Assembly: GCA_029216955.1 (NCBI GenBank) | Contig: JANAVB010004000.1 | Span: 1,881,025-1,945,024 of the forward strand | Reading direction: 5' to 3' | DNA: 64,000 nucleotides | DNA from: Iris pallida | Taxonomy: Eukaryota > Streptophyta > Magnoliopsida > Asparagales > Iridaceae | Shown here: positions 23,056 to 34,309 of the stretch, piece by piece | Layout: each line of letters starts with the position of its first letter | Position numbering within the stretch: position 1 is the stretch's first letter | Position numbers and translations under genes: made by a program | Notes under the pieces: model-generated | The model's input: the letters and a program-made list of their open reading frames with translations, nothing else | The model's database searches: none | What the model was told of the DNA's origin: nothing

Positions 23056-26000
23056 CTATGGTTCGACATTACATAATTCCAGGAGGCGATTCTTCACCAA
23101 GGCGGTCCCCCGTTCGAGCCGCTGCTTAGCTCGGCGCTCCGCTTCCTGGGACAACCGGTCCGCATCGTCAAAATACATGTGTGCCCGCCAGCCATCCTCC
23201 ATCTTCTTCAGGGTGAGCTCCAGATTGGCAGAAGCTCGACTAAGTCTGTCAGCCTCCTGGATAACAAGTCCCTTTTCGGTACGGGCGGCTTCGAGCTCAG
23301 ACTCCAGAAAGGCCAGCTTTCTCTAGAGCTCGAGGATCTGCTCCCTGGTGTCGATTACCCCGCGGGAGGCGGTCGCTTCCCGAGCCGTGCAATCTTCATT
23401 TCTACGGCTCAATTGATCGTATAACTGAGACAGATCGCGGCGGTCCTTCAGTATGGTCGGTTTGATCGAATCCCGAGCAAACCTCACCTTCTCCACCGCG
23501 GTTATGAGGAAAGTGCGCTCTTGATCTATTGCCGCAGACAGATCAGCTTGCCGTAGCACGTGAAACTGGATCACAAGTCGATCAGCCTCTAGCAGTTTGG
23601 GCTCCAAAAGCGCAGCTAGCCCCGCCCCACCGGGAAGTGTTCTAAGGATGTCGATTTGGCCACCGGCGCACTGACGGGCCATAGCAAAGGGAGTCCCTCT
23701 CTCCACAGCTGCTTCGACCCCTCTCTTCAGGTGGCGGTAAAAGCTGTCAACCACATCCTGTGACACTTTATCCAAAACTTCTGTAGAGGACGACGTCAAA
23801 GGAAGTGTGGCTGGCAGTGTCGAAGGAGTAGCATCGGAACTTGCCATCCCTGCCACCAGGGAAACAAATTCTGAGCGAAAAGACGCATGAATAGCGGCTA
23901 GCTCCTCTTCCACCGACCGAAGAGCTTAGATACTCGGCAAGGCGGAAAGGTCAACCCCCGAAACCATATTAGCAGAGGAGGACGCAGGAACCATTGTCCC
24001 CTGTCCCGGCTGTCCCACCACCTGACTTTTCGAACTCGAGCCCGTGGGAGGCCCCTCAAGACGAGCCGGAAGGGGAGGGGGTACGCTCCTCTCCGCCAGT
24101 GCCCCTTCGGCAAAGCATGTCTCAACAATGTCCATCATCGGCACTGGAGAGGCAGGACCTGTACGTCCAGAGCAACAATCAATCGACGTAACCCGAAGGA
24201 TGTGATGATAGAGCAGATAGGCCTCCTTGCAAGTTAAGATTCGGCTTATCTTACCAGGGGAGGAGCATGGAGGCTGCAGCTCGCTCGCTCCTGACGTGGT
24301 CTCCTCACCCGCGACCTCCAAGTTAAATTCGGCTGGCTCATCTGTCCCAACCACCCCGGCGGGAGGTACGACTCGATCAGCGTCATCTTGATAAAATTCA
24401 GCAATTTCAGGATCAGGTTCATCGGAGCCCCCGTCATCTTGGGTCACGACTTCGGCAACTTGAGATTCCTCTTCTTCTGACACCTACGGGAGGGAAGGAA
24501 AATAATTAAGATCAAAACTGGAAGAAATGAAGAACTGAATAAAAATGGTAGTAACTCGCTTTACCTCCGAAGCGGGGTCGACCTCCTCGCTTCTCTTCTT
24601 TATAGTTAGCCTGCGACGTCTGGTCGCAGCCAATTTTTGGGAGTGAGGAATACCGCCAACAGGGGAGATTTGTCTGCTACGCTTCCGTACAGAACCAGGT
24701 ACGACGGGTGGCTGATCCGCCACCATCTTATTTAACGAAACAGGCGGCTGATCCGCCCCAACATCTTCCACCGGGAAGGAAGAGTTATCTGCATCATGCT
24801 CCTCGTCCTCATCATCCGCAGTGGTGGAGTCTGAGTTTGGCACTTCGACTCTATTCTTCTTCTTCTTCCTCGTCTTGGCCCCTTGGGGCTTCTCATCCAA
24901 GCCAGTACCAACAATAAAACTGGTACCCGGGCTAAAACCGATGGGGAGCTTGTTTGCCATAACATGGTACAAGGCCGCCATATACAAAATCTCTATCGAC
25001 GCCTCAATGGCAGGAACCGAGAAAGTGGCACGGGTATGGAATGTATCATAGTAATGCCAGGCCCTGATGCCGTCAAGGAGGCTACCTTCAAAACCCAGAC
25101 AAGAGCTAGGACTGTCCAAAAAAAGTTGGCTGTACCCAAACTGACGAGCAAACCTGCTGGACAGGTAAGGTTCCAGGAAGACCGCATTACGGTTGCGGTA
25201 TACCAGGTGGGCGGGGCAGATGTTACGCAACCACAAAAGCATCTGGCCGTCTAGAAGTTGAGGAGGACCAATACCGTCGAGATGTACGTCCGCTATTTCC
25301 TCAGCAGTGAAACGAGGGACGGATACGAAAAAGTCGTACCTATCTGCTCTCGCCAGCGCCATCTGGCAGGCACGTATGGTATCGTACTCCCAAGGCTCGT
25401 TGCGATAACGGAAGATAAAAGCGTCATCAGCAATCACGCCATCTTCAGAACCCGGTCTCATTAAAGATCGGTAGTGCATTAATAGCCACCCCATCAGATA
25501 ATGATAGGGCAGCTCAGTCCTTTCAAAGTCTTTTGTCACATCGCGGGCGATGACCTTGGACGTAAAAGTACGGAGGCCACGGTGTATGCTGTACACCATG
25601 GCCGGGAGAAGAGCAAGTTTTACTCTAAAAACTAGCTTCACAGCAGGGAGAATAAAATTACGGCTGATCCTTTCAATAGAACCAGCTCCTCCCGAGACTA
25701 CGCAATTCCGCAGCCTCACCATCAAAAATCCTGCTAGGAGCGCCTTCTCTGACAGCTCTTGGGTATCCTGATAAAAATAACCAAAAGAGTCGGTCTTACT
25801 CCCAAATCTGTCGCTGGTGGTGGCCACCCTCTTTATCGACGACATCAAGGCCTGAACCGCCTCCCGGGATTGAGGACTTCGGGAAGTAACTCGGCCTGAG
25901 GCTCCCGTCGAGAAGAGATAGCTTATCCAGTCCTTAGTGTGGGGAGCATTCCCTTCTGAGCTGCTTTCCTTCTTGGCTATCTGCTGGCACGTACTATAGT

Positions 26001-27599
26001 GGCACAGTATTTCCTGATAAGTAGCCACGAAGCCCGGATATCGTTCTTCCAGCTCTTCGAACTCCTCATTCATAGGAGTGTACACTTCAAAGGTCTCGTC
26101 CCTCCATGGCAGCTTAGAAACAACATACATTTCATGGAGAGCAAGTTCCAACTCCCCTCTGGGCGCGAAGAAAGTTCCCGTCCGCCGGTTATACATTTCC
26201 AAAATAGCCATGAACAACGACTTGTTGATGGGTAACCCGTAGCAGGTGCCCCGGATAGCATAATAGAGGTCAATCTCCCGAAGGAATGCCTCATATTTTC
26301 TCAAGATCCATGAGGTCAGGTTGGCCCACGTAGGGATGGGGTATATCCAGTTCAGTAACGACAACCTGCCAACAGGATAAGAACCCTTGCGAGCGAGCTG
26401 ATTCAGGAAGGTATCGGCTAGAGTAAACGTGAAGTTGGGACCAGATACGTTTATGAAGGTACCCGGAGTCAGTCCCATCACGCTCCGACTGACCGAATCC
26501 CTGCTCGCATATGCTGACCCAATATTCTTATTGTAACGAATGTTGCCCACAAACATCCCCGATTGGGTTGGAGTTAGGGAGCCCATCATCTTCCTGCTCA
26601 ATGGTACCATATTGAACCACGAGAGGGGAAAATGACGTTCCATTTTGGGAATATGGATCCCCACCCGTCCAGAGTAAAGTCCCAGCTCTCAGAAATGTCC
26701 AGTACTCGGGGGTTCTTTATGGATAGAGCATCCCCAAACAGAAAGGCTGGTTTCAGATACTCTCCTTCCAGCCTTCCCGAGTTCATCATAGTACAAAGAA
26801 AGTGGAGAGGCTGGTTCTTGATGGCGCTCACCCTCTCCACAGGCTCATCGGTGGGAAGCTGATCTGACACATGTCGAACTAAGTCGTCGAGCTGCACACT
26901 CATGGCATATTGGGCTGAACCCACCAAAAGCTCTCCTGCTGGATTGATTGGCAGATCCACTGAAGAAAGACAAAAGAAGCGAGATTAAAAGATGGTTAAA
27001 ACGAAAACACTTGGAGTTTCTTAAAAAAATAAAAGCTTCCATGAGCCTATGCGGCTAGATTCAACGTAGCCTTATGCGGCCCAATTCAGTTGGGTTTCAT
27101 ACGGTATTGCTTCGATAGAGCTTATGCGGTTCGGTTGAGCTTATGCGGTTCCATTTAGCAGATGAGCTTATGCGGCACGGCTCAGCGAAGCTTTATGCGG
27201 TCCAGATTCATCAGGAGCTCATGCGGTCCTGTTCAATGGGACTTCATGCGGTTCAAATCTAGAAGTGCTCCTGCGGCTCAAGTCCTTCTCATGCGGCTCA
27301 AACACAGGACATGCCCCATGCGGCTCAGATATGAGAGGGTCATGCGGCCCATGCAACATATGCGGTTTCATCATGTTGAACTTAGGCAGTTCAATAAAGA
27401 TGAAGAACGAAGGCTTGTGCATAAAATATGCCACAGAGCCATGGTCTTTTAGGGTTCAAAGCATTTAATATTTCACCCAATCCTTACCCTTAAAAGCAGG
27501 GTGGATGTCATGGTGCACTTTAGGCGTCGTGGCCGACGAAGAAGCCGCTTTCTTGCCCTTCGTCGCGGCAGAGGCAGCCTTGGAAGACTTGGGGGCCAT
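23056..27599 (-). CDS. E2 antisense gene, three exons, plant mobile domain-like (one frameshift, one stop)
   Basis: This is the counterpart of the E1 gene. Exons are 27599-27488 (MAPKSSKAASAATKGKKAAS), 26959-24565 and 24483-23056. Their total is 3935 bp. Allowing one deleted base near 26655 (GGGTGGGG where E1 has GGGATGGCG) this gives 1312 codons including the stop, against 1314 in E1. Visible features are the mobile domain-like block (YNRRTGTFF, ELALHEM, SKLPWRDE), basic clusters KTRKKKK and RKRSRQ next to acidic runs, a Ser/Pro-rich middle, and a C-terminal coiled coil ending ELCNVEP. A second break is a TAA near 23930 where E1 has CAG. The coiled-coil exon, destroyed in E1, is open here. 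The function is unknown. Confidence 0.8.
24484..24564 (-). other. Intron 2 of the E2 antisense gene
   Basis: The donor is CGGAG|GTAAAG and the acceptor is CCCGTAG|GTGTCA. The intron is 81 bp and keeps frame between exons. It is in the same place as the E1 intron 3136-3212. Confidence 0.75.
26960..27487 (-). other. Intron 1 of the E2 antisense gene with ATGCGG repeats
   Basis: The donor is AAGG|GTAAGGA and the acceptor is TTTCTTCAG|TGGATC. The intron is 528 bp. Between about 27045 and 27365 it carries about fifteen (C/T)ATGCGG(C/T) units on the plus strand. The motif therefore sits in this intron in both E1 and E2. Confidence 0.75.
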
Positions 27600-27686
27600 G
27601 GTCGTCCGACGGTCGGAGAAAGAAGACAGAGCAGCAAGGGTCGAAGACGAGAGAGAGTAAAGAAGTCTCTCCAATTGAACATGTTC

Positions 27687-27696
27687 CTATTTATAG
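27687..27696 (-). promoter_or_regulatory. TATA box of the E2 antisense gene
   Basis: CTATAAATAG on the minus strand, 88 nt upstream of the antisense ATG (27599) and followed by a CT-rich leader. The E1 leader at 1-79 is similar (TTCTTTACTCTC), so the E1 TATA would lie just outside the window. This promoter is separate from the LTR promoter. Confidence 0.7.
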
Positions 27697-28079
27697 GCAA
27701 AAGGAGGGCGCTTCGATCCGCGTGCAGCATGAAAACCAACTCTTCGGTTATCGAGACGAACCGACTAAATAAAGATCAAACTCTTGGGATCCTGCCCCGA
27801 AAAGCGGCTTCAAAATCTGGCGGCAAATAAAAGGCAATTAAGGCAAAAGATTTGCATACGTGGCAGGATGACATGATAAGGAGCTCATGCGGCCAGACAG
27901 CCTATGCGGCCAGACAGTCCATGCGGCTGGTTGGTCAATGCGGCTCAGATGGACAGGCGGCTGAGGAGGCCATGCGGTTGGGACGTCCATGCGACCCGAA
28001 CACCCTATGCGACGAGAGGATTTTATACATAGCCATGCTTCTTATTCAAAGTATTTCAATTTTGCAAATTGAAAACTTT
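27697..28079. other. E2 region between the antisense promoter and the 3' LTR
   Basis: This is non-coding. It contains a further cluster of ATGCGGC/ATGCGAC units at about 27886-28012, upstream of the antisense TATA box, and an AT-rich tail leading to the polypurine tract. I see no open frame that is conserved. Confidence 0.6.
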
Positions 28080-28087
28080 GAAGGGGG
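28080..28087 (+). promoter_or_regulatory. E2 polypurine tract
   Basis: GAAGGGGG followed by TTT lies directly before the 3' LTR start at 28091. A purine run at this position primes plus-strand cDNA synthesis in LTR elements. Confidence 0.65.
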
Positions 28088-28090
28088 TTT

Positions 28091-29311
28091 TGTAGAAGCA
28101 TGAAAAAAAATAAAGAAAGGTCTATGCGGCCAAGGATCTCCATGCGGCTCAGAGAGCCCATGCGGCTCAGGGGTCCATGCGGTTCAAGCGTCTATGCGGC
28201 TCGGATAGACCCAGAGCCACGTGGCCTTCAACAGTTTTTCCCTTCATCTTTGGCTGCATTTAATGCCCTGACGGATGACAGCTCTGACATAAAGGCGCAA
28301 TAACGACTGACATAAAGGCGTGTTCCTAGGGAAGAGAAGAAAAAATTTTCACAGCTGGCAGAATCTACCAAGTCCCGAGGCATGCGGCTGCTGTATTTAT
28401 GCGGCCGTCCACTTTATGCGACCGTCCACTTCATGCGGCCACCCATCTTCATGCGGCTGCATCCTTTATGCGGCCACCCGTCAGCATGCGGCTGCCTATC
28501 CTCATGCGGCTGCCCATCTTCATGCGGCTGTTCATCCCCATGCGGCTGCCCATCTTCATGCGGTCGTTCATCCTCATGCGGCCCACGCATATGCGCCTCT
28601 GCCAAGATGACCCAGTGAAGACACGTAGCGCTTGTCACGACGATTGAGACACGTGGCAGTCTTATCTTCTGGAATTATGGGTGCTAACAAATCCTAACAA
28701 AATCAGATTTGTTGCAATCACCATAATTGCCCAGATCAAGTCAAATCGAGCAAATTAGACACGTGGGAAGCTATCACAAGTCGCGAATATTCATGGCAAT
28801 CAACATTTATCGCCCACAGAGATTTGATGCAATCTACATTATTTACCTAGATTTACTACAATCAGAATGAATGGCCCAGATTGATTGATCTCTAGCCGCC
28901 GACTTATCAAGGAGGCAATCATTGCAAATCCTAATGATTGCATCCCACTCCTATAAATAGCAAGGGTGTCATTCCCTTGCGAGAGAGGACTTTTTTTGGA
29001 AGAGCACCAGAGCACCTGGAGAGACTTGAAGAGAGAGAGCAGAGAGACAAAGGCACGCACAGAGAGCATCCTGAGAGCATTTCTTTCCCGGAGCCAAGGC
29101 TGTATCCGATCGTCCAAGGAGTAAGGCAGAGCTGCCGTCGCTTTCCCGAGCCTCTACCGTCACCCCCAGAATCTAAAATAAACAATTGTACTTAGATTGT
29201 TGTACCTAAGTTTTCGTCCCTAGGCTTTCTTTGTACAAACGAGTTTGTATTATGAAGTAAAAGTCCAGTCCTCCGATAATTGTTCTGTTCTTTTATATTT
29301 CATGGCAAACA
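28091..29311 (+). repeat. E2 3' LTR
   Basis: It starts TGTAGAAGCATG and ends ATGGCAAACA, matching the 5' LTR (14935-16170). It contains about 17 ATGCGGC units; the block 28381-28600 is an array with many exact 18-bp periods (CATGCGGCTGCCCATCTT and variants). An intact TATAAATAG is at 28952-28960. The E3 array begins three bases after its end. Confidence 0.93.
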
Positions 29312-29314
29312 ACA

Positions 29315-32300
29315 TGTAACGTCCCAGTCCCAAAATACGTAGGACTAGGAACGTAAACATGCCAGCTGTATTCATACGAAGTATACTCCAATATATGGAA
29401 TCCTCGTATGAATACATAAGCTGTAAAATGCAGTAGAACCATAACTAATCTCATCCACGCAAAATAAAAGAATAAAAGACATCATATAAAGATAATGAAT
29501 TGTCTTGATACAATATGTTGGGCGGAGACAAATCCACTACCAACAAGTAAAGGAAAAATACATGATAGAATAAATAAATTTGGCGAGCGAAGCGAAGATA
29601 ATCCAAGCGAAATCATCCTCGAATAAATAGAGCGGATCACGGCTAGAGCTAGAGCACCTGCGAAAGACAATAGCACACACCTGGGGAGATAACCAGGTAC
29701 TCAGAGGGACGTAACAAGACACATAATATCATGCCATATAAACTGAATAAATATTGCTCAAATAAATAAGTCAATTGAATTTATAACATGGTCCAATACA
29801 CACCTATTGAACGAGCGTACCATCCCCCCAACCAAACAATGACAGGAGATGGTAAACTAATTCACGGCGACGTATCTTTCCAGGCTAAGAATCCAATATG
29901 GTATCCTGACCCCAACAAGGTTCAATACCTTCTCATCGAAGTAGTAAGTCACACCTACAACCAAACAAGGACAAGATGTGACGAACTAATCCGTGACAAG
30001 TTATTGTTCCAAGCCACGGTCAGATAAAAGTACCCAAACCAAAAGTACTCGTACCTAACGGATAAAGGTAGCCTACCATTCTAAGTGATATGTAGTTAAG
30101 AACAATCCTTCCTACGCATGGGCCCTGGCTGAATAGGATCGGCATAGTCCCCCATTGGGCACCAGAGGCTCCATCAGTAAGAGCATGACGTTCCGCAGAA
30201 TCGTCAGTGGCCGTCAGTAATCATGGGTCATCAACCCCGTATCTCCAGCGGAGAGTCCGGGTCACAAGGGAAGTGCATCGAAGCCCATACGCTAAGGAAT
30301 TGTCCTCCCCGCCCAATGCCTACTGTGTTGTATCCACAACACAAACCACTATAACCGCTAAGTCAAACTAAGCATGTAACCTCTATTAGCGGTTATTCCT
30401 ATCGCACGGCTTGTACGTACTGGTGGCCAGCCAATCACGCACTTCCGTGTCCTACATGCGACACACAACTTCGTGTTACAACGTGTCAAGGCCAATGAAT
30501 GCAACACACAAGGTGGTCCCTTAAATCTAGGTTTAATGTGAGAAAAATAATACATAGCAGGAAATATAAATGAACAGTAAGTTCTAACAGGTTATGCCAT
30601 GTATCACAGTTTATTTTGCATAAAGAAAATAAATAATGTATGAAATATGAGCTACAATAATTAAACAGCAAATGGCAAGGTGTCTTGCCTGGTAGGGCGC
30701 CTGGTGTGCTGCGATCATTATGGTGGCATGAACTGCGATTTTGGTGTAACAACTACACAAGGGGACCTCTTTTGGTGGTACAGACCGGTGCATCGGGTCC
30801 AGAACGGTCAATTTAGTTAGGGTCGGTATAAGGATGTACAAAATTGACGAGGGAATAGGAAAGGAGGATTTAGTCATGGGCGTGATGACAATCGAGGAAT
30901 TTGAGAGAATAATACATATACTATTTTAGAAAAGTATTTATAATACTTAAAAATATTTTGTTAGTAAAATAGTTTTAGATAATTCTTAAAAATCTAGGAG
31001 AACTATTTTAGAACAAAACCATAATTTGTATATCAAAATAAATTAATAACCCTTATGGTTTAGAAAGTACTTTTAACTAAATAATCTAAAAAAAAAAATT
31101 ATTTTACAATATAAAGGTAGGCCAAGCCTCATGATATAACCTTTTTAGAAAAAATATATAATTTACCTACCAATATTTTAATAACAATTATTATAGTAGT
31201 AAATAACCAAAATATATTTTGTTGTACAAGCATACTATTTTTTTTATCAGTAATAATAACAAAAATTTTAAACCATAATATAAGAGTAATAATAATAATA
31301 ATGATAATAATAATAATAGTAAATATAATAATAAGGATAATAATAAAACAGATTAATAATAATAATAAATATAATAATAATAATAATAATAATGATTTAC
31401 ACAAAAGCAAAAGCTAAAATAATTAAATAACATAAAGTAATACCGAAACAATGAAGTACTGACTGATGCTGTACTGGTCGACATGGGTCAAGAGAGAGGA
31501 GAGAGTTGAGCGGAAGGAAAAGGAAAGGGAAAAGAAATTTGAGGGGGAGAGAGAGAGGTGATCGGGAGAGCGGGACAGCCGGAGGTCGGCGGAAGAGTGG
31601 GCGGCGAGCGGTGAAGGGGGGGAGAAAGGCGGCGGACGGGTGGAGAGGAAGGGGGTCGGGAGGCTGGTGACTCACGGCGGAGAGCGGGACAGCCGGAGGT
31701 CGGCGGAAGAGTGGGCGGCGAGCGGTGAAGGGGAGGAGAAAGGCGGCGGACGGGTGGAGAGGAAGGGGGTCGGGAGGCTGGTGACTCACGGCGGATCGGC
31801 TGGTGACTCACGGCGGATCGGCGGAGAGAGTTCAACATCGGGCGGTGGTTCGAAGAGGGTTTCGGCAGTGGAGGGTTTCGGCAGTGGAGGGTTTCGACGG
31901 GCACGGTGGCTAATCGGTCGGGTGCGGAGGAGAGGGCGCGGCGAGGCGCGCCGCTCGCGGCGGAGCGGAAAGGGAACGGGGGTCGGGATTCGGCCGGCAA
32001 GGTTGGAGGCAGGCTCGCCGGCTCACGAGGCCGAGGAGGCGCTGCAGTGAACGGCGGACGGGATCGTGGATCCGGCGGAGAGGTGTTGTGCTCCGGGAAA
32101 TGGCGCACGCGGCGATCGGGTTTCGGCGTTCGCCGGCGCTGGGCCATCTCGTCGCGCGACAGGTACGGTTTGTAGGGTTTCTCTTTGGTTTTTGTTTTGC
32201 CGGTGGTTTTTGGGTGTTTGGGCTGCGGTGGTTTTGGTCGATCCGGGCATTGGCCGTGGTGGCAGTGGTGGTTACGATGGTGATGGTTGGCCGGGTTAGG

Positions 32301-33277
32301 GTCGGTTGTCTGGGAGGAGACGAGCGCTGGTGCGCTCCGACATTGGCGACGGGCGTGGTGGTCGTGTTGCGGATGGTGAGGAGGAACGGGGTTGACCGGA
32401 GGACGACAGGGTGAGGCCGTTGGTGGCGGGGGCTGTGATGGTGTCGATGGGTGGTGACAGGAGGATAAGCCGAGGGATGGCCGAGTTAGGTTTAGGTTTT
32501 GGAATTCATTGTATCGGGGTCGTGTCCTGCGCGACACATAATAGGGTTGTGGGGGATGGGTGTCCGGTGTGTCGGACACGAGAGAGATTGTATATGTAAA
32601 AGAAAAAAAATAGTAGAAGTAACTAGGTTGACACGGACACGATGCACGTATATTTGTGGAAAAAAAATTGTGGAGGAATAATGAATACATGGATGAGTAC
32701 CTGCCTATTTATAGGATGTGGGAATTCCCAGTTGGTTAAAGATTTGGAGTAGTTTAAACCCAAAAATAGATAGTTCGCAATTTAATTAAAAAAATCAATC
32801 AAATCTAAATCCAGTACAAATCTAATTTAAATCTAATTAAATCCTATCCTTTATTTTAAAAACAATTAAGATAAATCAAATTCCAAATATAGATGTTAAC
32901 TTACTATTTAAAACATATCCATAAATCAAATCAAGATTTAAATTTCTACAATAATTTCAAAATATATTTTCTAAAAATACCATAATAATAATTTTGAAAA
33001 TACATTATTAATTAGAAATAAACTTAAATAAATATTTATAAAAAATATATGTAAGCACAAATAATGCATACATGATTATGCCTTTCCTAGTACACAATAA
33101 AATAGAAAAAAAAAATTATGTACGCTCGCACATATTCGCACTCGTCGAGCAAAAAAAAACTAAATAAATAAAATTTCGTCCGCGACGTATAATACGACTA
33201 CGCGACGTACAATACAATTTTTTTAAATCAATACCAAATTTAATAAAAAAATATAGTAAAAATTTAGGGGTTTTACA
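29315..33277 (-). repeat. E3 LTR copy A
   Basis: 3963 bp. On the plus strand it starts TGTAACGTCCCAGTCCC and ends GGGGTTTTACA. Minus-strand TATA box CTATAAATAG at 32714-32705. A TAA/AAT-rich microsatellite lies at about 31280-31400 and a very G-rich stretch at 31490-32430. Unlike B and C it has a 114-bp tandem duplication (31566-31679 and 31680-31793) and lacks about 90 bp near 33100. Confidence 0.9.
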
Positions 33278-34309
33278 TCCTACCCAACTTAAAAGAATTT
33301 TGTCCTCGAAATTAAGAATTAGTAGGGGGTGAAAGGCGCAAGGGGGTATCGGTGAGGAATAATCATTCACAACGTCCAACGCAATCATGCATTAGGAAAT
33401 CGCGACTTCAATAACGGCGAAGGGTAACCATGGGTTAGCTCAAGAAGGAAAATGAGTAAGGTTTAAAGTTAAAACATGCGATGAAGGCTAGTGTGTTATC
33501 TAGAGAAAATAGATTAGAGACCTTAAAGATATGGTTTCTTAAGAGTTGGTTGCTGGCACGATTGAGAGAGCGAATTTGGGTCACTCCTAACTTAAGTGAT
33601 TTGAAGGTCATGATAGGGCCGAGAAAAGGACGAGTAGTTTAGGATGAAGATATAACAACATCGAGTGAGAATGGTTATAGTCGATAGGAAGTTCTAGTAT
33701 AATGCCTTCGTCCTTCGAAAATTAGGTGAAGACGGAAGCAATAAGGAGTTCAAAGACTATATTATCGAATACGAATACATGATTCAAAGACGACCGAAAA
33801 ATTTCAAAAGAATCGTCAAGGCAGTCATGGATGGGATCCCAAGGGGTAAGTTTAATTATATCACATCCACGTAGATTGAAAAAGGCGAACCAAAGTGCAC
33901 TCGGTTGATCAGACCATCATGCACCGGTTCTGATTAGACAATATGTTAAGTGGGTCGACCAAAATAACATATGTCTTGAACAAGCTCGATAAAGGAATAA
34001 GCTTGCAAAAACTAGGCTATATTAGCATCATTAGTTTAAGATGGTAAAAACATAAGCACGAGAGATTTAAGATTGAAATAAAGAATAAATATGAATAGTC
34101 CATGAGTCATAAGAATCTAAGTCTTGTTTATTCCTATACCACCATTCTACAGTTTTATTGACCAAGGCTTGGTTGACCAAATGGTTTAAATTCCTCTAGT
34201 CTCTATAGTCTAGAAAATACTGTTGGTATTCCCTTAATGGTCAAGGGTGTGTCAGGTCGTGGGATATTCTACCCAACTTAAATAATTAAGCTAAGGGTGT
34301 TTGGGACAT
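33278..34309 (-). other. E3 internal segment 1, part before E4
   Basis: Non-coding. It starts (plus strand) TCCTACCCAACTTAAAAG, where the minus strand gives a purine-rich GGGTAGGA before the LTR. It ends with the E4 target GACAT at 34305-34309. It is nearly identical to 45786-46818. Confidence 0.85.
34305..34309. repeat. Target site duplication GACAT, left copy (E4)
   Basis: GACAT precedes the E4 LTR start TGTCACG. The second copy is at 41641-41645. The empty site TTTGGGACATCTAGCTAGTA is preserved near 46809 in internal segment 2. Confidence 0.95.

Larger units (their letters stand above)
14935..29311 (+). mobile_element. E2: Tat/Ogre-like retrotransposon, plus strand, internally deleted
   Basis: This is a complete LTR-to-LTR element of the same family as E1. 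In order: 5' LTR, primer site, gag N-terminus, remnants of gag and protease linker, reverse transcriptase, two RNase H domains, integrase, spacer with tandem repeats, antisense gene (27599-23056), polypurine tract and 3' LTR. Compared with E1 it lacks the capsid core (about 0.87 kb) and the protease plus linker (about 2.3 kb). Several CGA or other codons have become stops. It inserted into the E1 5' LTR. Confidence 0.92.

Noticed and set aside
29310..29314. CAACA as a target duplication partner for CAGCC at 50963-50967
   Set aside because: Only three of five bases agree. Given the recombined structure of E3, a true duplication cannot be claimed.
31488..32690. 400-codon minus-strand open frame in E3 LTR copy A
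   Set aside because: It is Pro/Arg/Ser-rich low-complexity translation of the G-rich LTR block. The frame is broken in copies B and C and part of its length comes from the 114-bp duplication, so it is not a conserved gene.
33116..33388. 90-codon minus-strand frame as a separate gene
   Set aside because: It reads from the E3 interior into the LTR. Its NFED-I-LSWVGCKT part is best seen as the last codons of a decayed chromovirus polyprotein.
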